Assembly (NCBI RefSeq): GCF_031846275.1
Contig: NZ_JAVRIB010000015.1
Span: 10,345 to 74,344, forward strand
DNA from: Spectribacter hydrogenoxidans
GTDB lineage: Bacteria > Pseudomonadota > Gammaproteobacteria > Nevskiales > Salinisphaeraceae
Direction of reading: 5' to 3'
DNA length: 64,000 nt
Shown here: one piece after another, positions 59,858 to 64,000 of the stretch
Layout of the letters: every line of letters begins with the position of its first letter
Numbering within the stretch: the first letter of the stretch is position 1
Made by a program: the position numbers and the translations under genes
Notes under the pieces: model-generated
The model's input: only the letters and a program-made list of their open reading frames with translations
Database searches by the model: none
Told to the model about the DNA's origin: nothing

Positions 59858-60493
59858 CTAGTGCTGCTGGTATTGGACGGTGCTATCAGGCAAGGCCCAT
59901 TCGATCAAGTCTTGCATTTCGTCGATGTTCTTCTTGCCGGGTACGACTTCGCCGTTGATAAGAAATGTCGGTGTCCCCAGGACACCGTGTTCCCGGCTCG
60001 CGCGGCGCTGTTCCCGGGTTATGGCGCGCTTGTGCCGAGGCGCATCCAGACAAGCACCAAACGATTTCTGATTCAGTCCGATCGCTGCGGCTTGCTGCAC
60101 GAGGGCAGAATCGACATCGTCCTGCCGAGCCCAGTCGCGCACAGACGCGTAGAGCGCATCCAGCATCTGATAATACTGGTCGCCGGCGCAGCGGGCGGCG
60201 ACCGCGCCGCGAAGTGCCGCAGCACTGGTCGGAAAATTGCGGTAGACAAAGCGCAGCCGCCCGGTGTCGATGTAACGCGATTTGATGTCGGGCAGAACTT
60301 CTCTGTGAAAGCGCACACAGTGATCACATGTCAGCGAGCCGTATTCGACCAGGGTCACCGGTGCATCGGCGCTACCGAGTGCGGTCTCGGCATGCGCGGC
60401 TGAAGCAAACAGGCACATCGGAGTGACTATGGCGACGCCGCTATGCCGCGCAAGGCGCGTAACTGTAACCTGCACAGTCCGCATCAAGCGCAT
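59858..60493 (-). CDS. DsbA-family thiol oxidoreductase
   Basis: A signal peptide (ending SAAHA) precedes a thioredoxin fold of the DsbA_4/BdbD type: VTLVEYGSLTCDHCVRFHRE (CDHC active site), LRFVYRNFPTSAAALRGAVA, then GVLGTPTFLINGEVVPGKKN (cis-Pro). It would form or handle periplasmic disulfides, perhaps in the Cys-rich copper proteins nearby. The start at 60493 is chosen for signal-peptide shape. It lies 14 bp after the ArsR gene. Confidence 0.87.
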   Translation of the reverse strand: MRLMRTVQVTVTRLARHSGVAIVTPMCLFASAAHAETALGSADAPVTLVEYGSLTCDHCVRFHREVLPDIKSRYIDTGRLRFVYRNFPTSAAALRGAVAARCAGDQYYQMLDALYASVRDWARQDDVDSALVQQAAAIGLNQKSFGACLDAPRHKRAITREQRRASREHGVLGTPTFLINGEVVPGKKNIDEMQDLIEWALPDSTVQYQQH

Positions 60494-60507
60494 AGGAATA
60501 CCGATCT

Positions 60508-60876
60508 TCAGGCGACCCGAGCCGGGCTTTGGCGGGCGTCCTCCATCAGACACCAGCCTTGATCCAGCAGATTGATAACGCAGGGATCATGGATCCGGTA
60601 GTAAATGCTGTTGCCTTCTCGCCGTGACGCCAGAATGCCCACATCGAGCAGACGTTGCAGCTGGTTGGAGACGGCCTGGGCTTTCATGCCAACGGCTTGG
60701 GCGAGATCGCTTACGCGGATTTCCTGTTCGATGGCGATGGCGTGCAGCAGCCGCAAGCGCGTGTCGTTCGCCAAGACCTTGAACAGGTCCGCCAGTTCGC
60801 GGGCCTGGATTGACGATAGCAATGGCCGCGCGCGTAAGGCCGGCTTGGGCGGGCAATCCTTGCAATGATCGGTCAT
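60508..60876 (-). CDS. ArsR/SmtB-family metal-sensing repressor
   Basis: The winged-helix repressor has DLFKVLANDTRLRLLHAIAI, IRVSDLAQAVGMKAQAVSNQ, LQRLLDVGILASRREGNSIY and YRIHDPCVINLLDQGWCLME. An N-terminal DHCKDCPP adds two cysteines, as in CadC-like sensors, and CVINLL/GWC give C-terminal ones. The usual ELCVCDL in alpha-3 is replaced by I-R-V-S-D-L, so metal binding uses another site. ATG 60876 is the family start. It probably represses the csp-arsR-dsbA operon. Confidence 0.88.
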   Translation of the reverse strand: MTDHCKDCPPKPALRARPLLSSIQARELADLFKVLANDTRLRLLHAIAIEQEIRVSDLAQAVGMKAQAVSNQLQRLLDVGILASRREGNSIYYRIHDPCVINLLDQGWCLMEDARQSPARVA

Positions 60877-60896
60877 GCGATTTCCAGCCAGGGCAA

Positions 60897-61205
60897 TCAG
60901 GTTACCGAACAGGCTTGGCTGCACTGCCGGCAGGCTTGCGCGCAGGCCTTGCAGCATTCGTCGTCGAATCTCTCGCACTCCTCGGCGCAGGCGCGGCAGG
61001 CCTTTTCGCAGATCGAACACAGCTCGGAAGCCAGCGGGGATTGCCGGCTCGTCAGCGAGGCACATAGCCAGCCGATAGCGGCGCAATCCATGCACACGCG
61101 AACACAATCCAATTTTTGCGCATCGCCGCTGCAAACAGCCGCGCAATTATCGGCGGCCTTGGCCGCTTCTATGCACGCGTCGATACAGGCTTGTTTGTCA
61201 GTCAT
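60897..61205 (-). CDS. four-helix-bundle copper-storage protein (Csp-like)
   Basis: The short protein (102 residues) has 18 cysteines arranged on helices: CIDACIEAAKAADNCAAVC, DCVRVCMDCAAIGWLC, CSICEKACRACAEECERF and CCKACAQACRQCSQAC. C-x-x-C and C-x-x-x-C spacings on a four-helix bundle are the signature of Csp proteins, which store many Cu(I) ions inside the bundle. No signal peptide is present, so this is a cytosolic Csp3-like form. ATG 61205 follows GGAGA. Confidence 0.92.
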   Translation of the reverse strand: MTDKQACIDACIEAAKAADNCAAVCSGDAQKLDCVRVCMDCAAIGWLCASLTSRQSPLASELCSICEKACRACAEECERFDDECCKACAQACRQCSQACSVT

Positions 61206-61237
61206 GGTGGTCTCCTTAAGCAGGTCGCATCGCTTCA

Positions 61238-61277
61238 ATTACATTATTACACTATTAAATGTAATAAAATATTTCAA
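61238..61277 (-). promoter_or_regulatory. promoter and inverted-repeat operator of the csp-arsR operon
   Basis: ATTACAT (61238-61244) and ATGTAAT (61259-61265) form a perfect inverted repeat with a 14-bp spacer. On the minus strand TTGAAA (61272-61277) and TAGTGT (61249-61254) are 17 bp apart, so the repeat overlaps the promoter. ArsR/SmtB operators are AT-rich dyads over promoters; the adjacent ArsR is the likely ligand. Confidence 0.65.
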
Positions 61278-61403
61278 CCCTACGATTGAAGGGTTTTGGC
61301 CGACAATCAGTTCGTTTGTGGGTGGCTCAATCGGGCCGGGGTTAACACGAAAATAAGCCTATGCTAAGTTACTTAGTATGTACTTAACTTGTGTTGGCAT
61401 CAC

Positions 61404-62468
61404 GTGAAGCAATCGAGCGGGTGGCTGCCCGGATTTTCCCGGCGCAATTTTCTGCGTCTGGGTCTGACCGGATCGATGGGTTCTCTGTTCGGCCTATCGG
61501 CGGCGCATGGCCGTGGTGATCACGCCCTGCATACGGGCGGCATGACCACCGTCGGCGAGGTCGATCACCGGCGCAACGGCTTCGACCCGCATGCACTGCT
61601 TACCGACTGGGACGGTGGCCAGGTATCTTGGCTGCCGGACGGGCGGCGCCTGCGCGAATACGAGATCGTGGCGGTGGATCGCGAGATCGAGATCGCGCCG
61701 GGGCTGTTCTTTCCGGCCTGGACCTATGCGGGCCGTGTGCCGGGGCCGACCCTACGGGCCACCGAGGGCGATGTAGTGCGCATCGTCTTCCGCAATCAAG
61801 GCAGCCATCCCCACACCATTCATTTTCACGGCATCCATCCGGCCCGCATGGACGGCGTGCCCGGCGCTGGCGAGGTTTACCCCGGCGGCCAATTCACTTA
61901 CGAGTTCGAGGCCCTGCCGTTCGGTTGCCATCTTTACCACTGCCATTCCGTGCCCTTGAAGCGGCATATCCACAAAGGGCTGTACGGGGCCTTCATCGTG
62001 GACCCGGACCCGGCGCGGCATCCGGAGCATGCCGAGGCCGCGCGCTCGCGGTTGCTGGGGACCCCGCAAAACGCCCGCTGGCAGGAAATGGTGATGGTGA
62101 TGAACGGCTTCGACACCAATTTCGACGAGGAAAACGAGGTCTACGCGGTCAATACGGTGGCCCATGCCTATAACCAGCGCCCGATCCGGATCGAGCGGGC
62201 CCGGCCGATTCGCGTGTATCTGATCAACGTGACCGAGTTCGACCCGATCAACTCCTTCCACGTGCACGCCAATTTCTTCGACTATTACGACCACGGCACC
62301 ACGCTGACGCCCACTCTGCGCACGGTGGATACCGTCATGCAGTGCCAGGCCCAGCGTGGGATTCTGGAGTTCAGCTTCGCCGAGCATGAGCCGGGGCTAT
62401 ACATGTTCCATGCCCACCAGAGCGAGTTCGTGGAGCTCGGCTGGATGGCGCACTTCGAGGTGGTATGA
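61404..62468 (+). CDS. multicopper oxidase (Tat-exported)
   Basis: A Tat signal (SRRNFLRLGLTG) exports the folded protein. Copper motifs are HTIHFHGIHPARMDGVPGAG, CHLYHCHSVPLKRHIHKGLY, then NSFHVHANFFDYYDHG and YMFHAHQSEFVELGWMAHFE. HxHG, HCH and the C-terminal H-x-H are present, though the type 1 site is unusual because HAHQSEF replaces H-C-H. About 355 residues suggests a two-domain type. GTG 61404 is the most likely start; TTG 61389 is possible. It overlaps the ZIP gene by 4 nt. Confidence 0.85.
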   Translation: MKQSSGWLPGFSRRNFLRLGLTGSMGSLFGLSAAHGRGDHALHTGGMTTVGEVDHRRNGFDPHALLTDWDGGQVSWLPDGRRLREYEIVAVDREIEIAPGLFFPAWTYAGRVPGPTLRATEGDVVRIVFRNQGSHPHTIHFHGIHPARMDGVPGAGEVYPGGQFTYEFEALPFGCHLYHCHSVPLKRHIHKGLYGAFIVDPDPARHPEHAEAARSRLLGTPQNARWQEMVMVMNGFDTNFDEENEVYAVNTVAHAYNQRPIRIERARPIRVYLINVTEFDPINSFHVHANFFDYYDHGTTLTPTLRTVDTVMQCQAQRGILEFSFAEHEPGLYMFHAHQSEFVELGWMAHFEVV

Positions 62469-63616
62469 GCACTTGGCGCTATTGGGCGCATTGGTTCGTG
62501 CCGCCGGCCTTGCTGGCGGTGACCATCTTTGCGCTGTTCAAAGGCGATTGGCTCGTGGAGCTGGGTGGCGCGCCGGCGCCGTTCGAGGACGTCGTGGTCG
62601 AGCGGGTGGTGCTCGACGAACAGGGCATCGCCCTGAAATACCGGGTCGACAGCCCCGACCCGGTCACCATCGCCCAGGTCCAGGTGGACGGCGCCTATTG
62701 GCAATTCACGCAGCAACCGGAGGGCCCGCTGTCCCGCGGCGAGGCCGCCTGGATCCGGATTCCCTACATGTGGGTCGCCGGCGACGCCCATCACCTGACC
62801 CTGGTGAGCTCGACCGGCGCGACCTTCGAGCACAGCATCGACGTGGCCCAGGCCACGCCCCAGCCGACCCTGGCGAAGTTCGGCGCGTGGACCTGGGTCG
62901 GTCTATACGTGGGGCTGTTTCCGGTGGCGCTCGGCATGTTGTGTTATCCGGCGTTGCGCCGCTCGGCCCGTGGGGTTATCGATTTCGCGCTCGCCGTTAC
63001 CCTGGGTCTGCTCGCTTTCCTGTTCGTGGATACGCTGCTGGAGGCGCTGGAGCAAGCGGAGCGTGCGGCCAGCCTGTTTCAAGGGCCGATGCTGGTGCTG
63101 CTCGGCGCTGCCGCGGCTTTCTTCGGTCTGCGCGCGGTTTCTCGTGGCGGCGCGGACGGCGTGTCACTGGCCTGGCGCATTGCCCTGGGCATCGGCCTGC
63201 ACAACCTGGGCGAGGGCCTGGCCATCGGCAGCGCCGTGGCCGCCGGGGAGATCGCCCTGGGCACCTTCCTGGTGCTCGGCTTCACCTTGCACAATGTCAC
63301 CGAAGGCATCGGCATCGCCGCGCCACTGACCGAATCGCAGCCAAGATTACCAACTTGGGCAGGTTTGGCGGCCCTGGCCGGGCTACCGGCGGTGGCGGGT
63401 TGCTGGATCGGCGCCTACGCTTTTTCGCCGCAGTTTGCGGCCCTATGCCTGGCGCTGGGCGCCGGCGCCATCCTGCAAGTGCTGATCGACGTCGGCCTGT
63501 ATTTGCACGGTCGCACGGCCTCGGCGCAGGGCCTGACCGGCCAGCCGCTGCTGGCGGGCGGCCTGCTGACTGGGATGGCCCTTATGTTCGCGACCGCGCT
63601 GCTAGTATCCGGGTAG
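62465..63616 (+). CDS. ZIP-family metal transporter with N-terminal periplasmic domain
   Basis: One N-terminal helix (WFVPPALLAVTIFALFKGDW) is followed by a beta-rich domain of about 100 residues (VERVVLDEQGIALKYRVDSP, WIRIPYMWVAGDAHHLTLVS). The ZIP membrane part has GIGLHNLGEGLAIGSAVAAG (H-N-x-x-E) and FTLHNVTEGIGIAAPL (H-N-x-x-E), the complete binuclear metal site. It is translationally coupled to the multicopper oxidase. The periplasmic domain is absent from ordinary ZIPs and may dock the oxidase. Metal and direction are unknown. Confidence 0.85.
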   Translation: MSTWRYWAHWFVPPALLAVTIFALFKGDWLVELGGAPAPFEDVVVERVVLDEQGIALKYRVDSPDPVTIAQVQVDGAYWQFTQQPEGPLSRGEAAWIRIPYMWVAGDAHHLTLVSSTGATFEHSIDVAQATPQPTLAKFGAWTWVGLYVGLFPVALGMLCYPALRRSARGVIDFALAVTLGLLAFLFVDTLLEALEQAERAASLFQGPMLVLLGAAAAFFGLRAVSRGGADGVSLAWRIALGIGLHNLGEGLAIGSAVAAGEIALGTFLVLGFTLHNVTEGIGIAAPLTESQPRLPTWAGLAALAGLPAVAGCWIGAYAFSPQFAALCLALGAGAILQVLIDVGLYLHGRTASAQGLTGQPLLAGGLLTGMALMFATALLVSG

Positions 63617-63740
63617 TTTGTATGGGCAAGCAAGCTGCACGGCCACCCACTGGAAACCTTGTCTTGGCATCACATCAGTTCATGGCTAATCCGTGCCGGT
63701 ATTTGTGAACTCTTACCGGTTTGCGTAGTCTGTTCGTGCA

Positions 63741-64000
63741 ATGCGTCAGTTCATGCGCCAATTCCCCCGACAGGCGAACGCCGTCCACTGGCTGGTGGCA
63801 ATCATGCTGGGCGTGAGCACCCTCGCCTGGGCCTGGCATGTGGATATGCCGGTTGCGGCCGATGAAACTGTGCAGGTGGCCGACAGCCATGCGCATAGCG
63901 ATGGCGGTGACTTGGTAGATCGTTGCGATCATTGCTGCCACGCCGGTGCCCATCTGGTGGCTCTGACTTCCACTAACATTAGCCCGGCTTTTGATTCGAC
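63741..64000 (+). CDS. CzcI/DUF2946-like periplasmic protein, 3' end outside window
   Basis: From ATG 63741 the frame reads MRQFMRQFPRQANAVHWLVA, IMLGVSTLAWAWHV, then ADSHAHSDGGDLVDRCDHCC and HAGAHLVALTS, and runs off the window. A signal helix followed by H-x-H and a C-D-H-C-C-H-A-G-A-H cluster is the form of CzcI-like proteins that open czc operons. A second Czc-type operon may follow outside the window. Confidence 0.65.
   Translation, partial: MRQFMRQFPRQANAVHWLVAIMLGVSTLAWAWHVDMPVAADETVQVADSHAHSDGGDLVDRCDHCCHAGAHLVALTSTNISPAFDS

Noticed and set aside
61752..62387. 211-residue minus-strand frame opposite the multicopper oxidase
   Set aside because: Antisense shadow of a gene with complete copper motifs.

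Overview
The window is high-GC proteobacterial DNA, most likely from a gammaproteobacterium. I base this on gene families and metal-resistance content, not on a ribosomal marker. Almost all of it reads as accessory DNA: a defence/mobile region at 1-17.8 kb, then a heavy-metal island at 17.9-64 kb. The island is dominated by copper genes, with mercury and Czc-type (Zn/Cd/Co) modules.

1-17.8 kb. The window opens inside the last 67 codons of a BrxL-like Lon-type protease, so a BREX phage-defence locus probably lies just outside. Next come a gamma-glutamylcyclotransferase-like gene and metK. Two SAM-II riboswitches precede metK in tandem, with an intrinsic terminator between them. Three genes of unknown function follow, then an integrase/excisionase/XRE-regulator module (4.5-7.5 kb). 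Beside it is a broken initiator-tRNA gene that keeps a good promoter. A two-gene unit (8.0-14.1 kb) ends in a 1831-residue protein with one canonical tyrosine-recombinase core and two degenerate ones. Small hypothetical genes lead to an IS3-family element (16.5-17.7 kb). Its two flanks belong to different genes, which marks a rearrangement.

17.9-43.7 kb. A mer operon (merR divergent from merT-P-F-F2-A) is followed by copper genes, nearly all on the minus strand: CueR-like regulator plus Cu P-type ATPase; a DUF411 protein, CopB and a CopA multicopper oxidase; a His-rich cytochrome c; small periplasmic cysteine/histidine proteins; two CHRD proteins; MsrB, MsrA and a peroxiredoxin; and a CusCBA efflux pump whose CusB carries two large methionine-rich inserts. 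Between 31.8 and 34.8 kb lies decayed DNA: cusA, IS30, dsbD and merR relics.

43.7-64 kb. A compact operon holds dsbD, a DsbD N-terminal domain gene, lspA (split by an IS5-like element with CTAG target duplications), ctaG and sco. A ZIP protein and a second, nearly identical peroxiredoxin copy follow. Then come a czcI-C-B-A operon with a PII-like gene; a MerR regulator divergent from a cation-diffusion facilitator and lnt; a DsbA-like protein/ArsR regulator/copper-storage-protein operon; and a multicopper oxidase with a ZIP-family transporter. The window ends in a CzcI-like periplasmic protein.

The metal genes form one logic. MerR-type regulators act at promoters with 19-bp spacers. Cytoplasmic metal is pumped out by the P-type ATPase and CDF, periplasmic Cu(I) is oxidised by CopA, and RND pumps export across the outer membrane. 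Dsb, Msr and peroxiredoxin proteins repair oxidative damage. LspA and Lnt would mature the many lipoproteins, but lspA is disrupted here.
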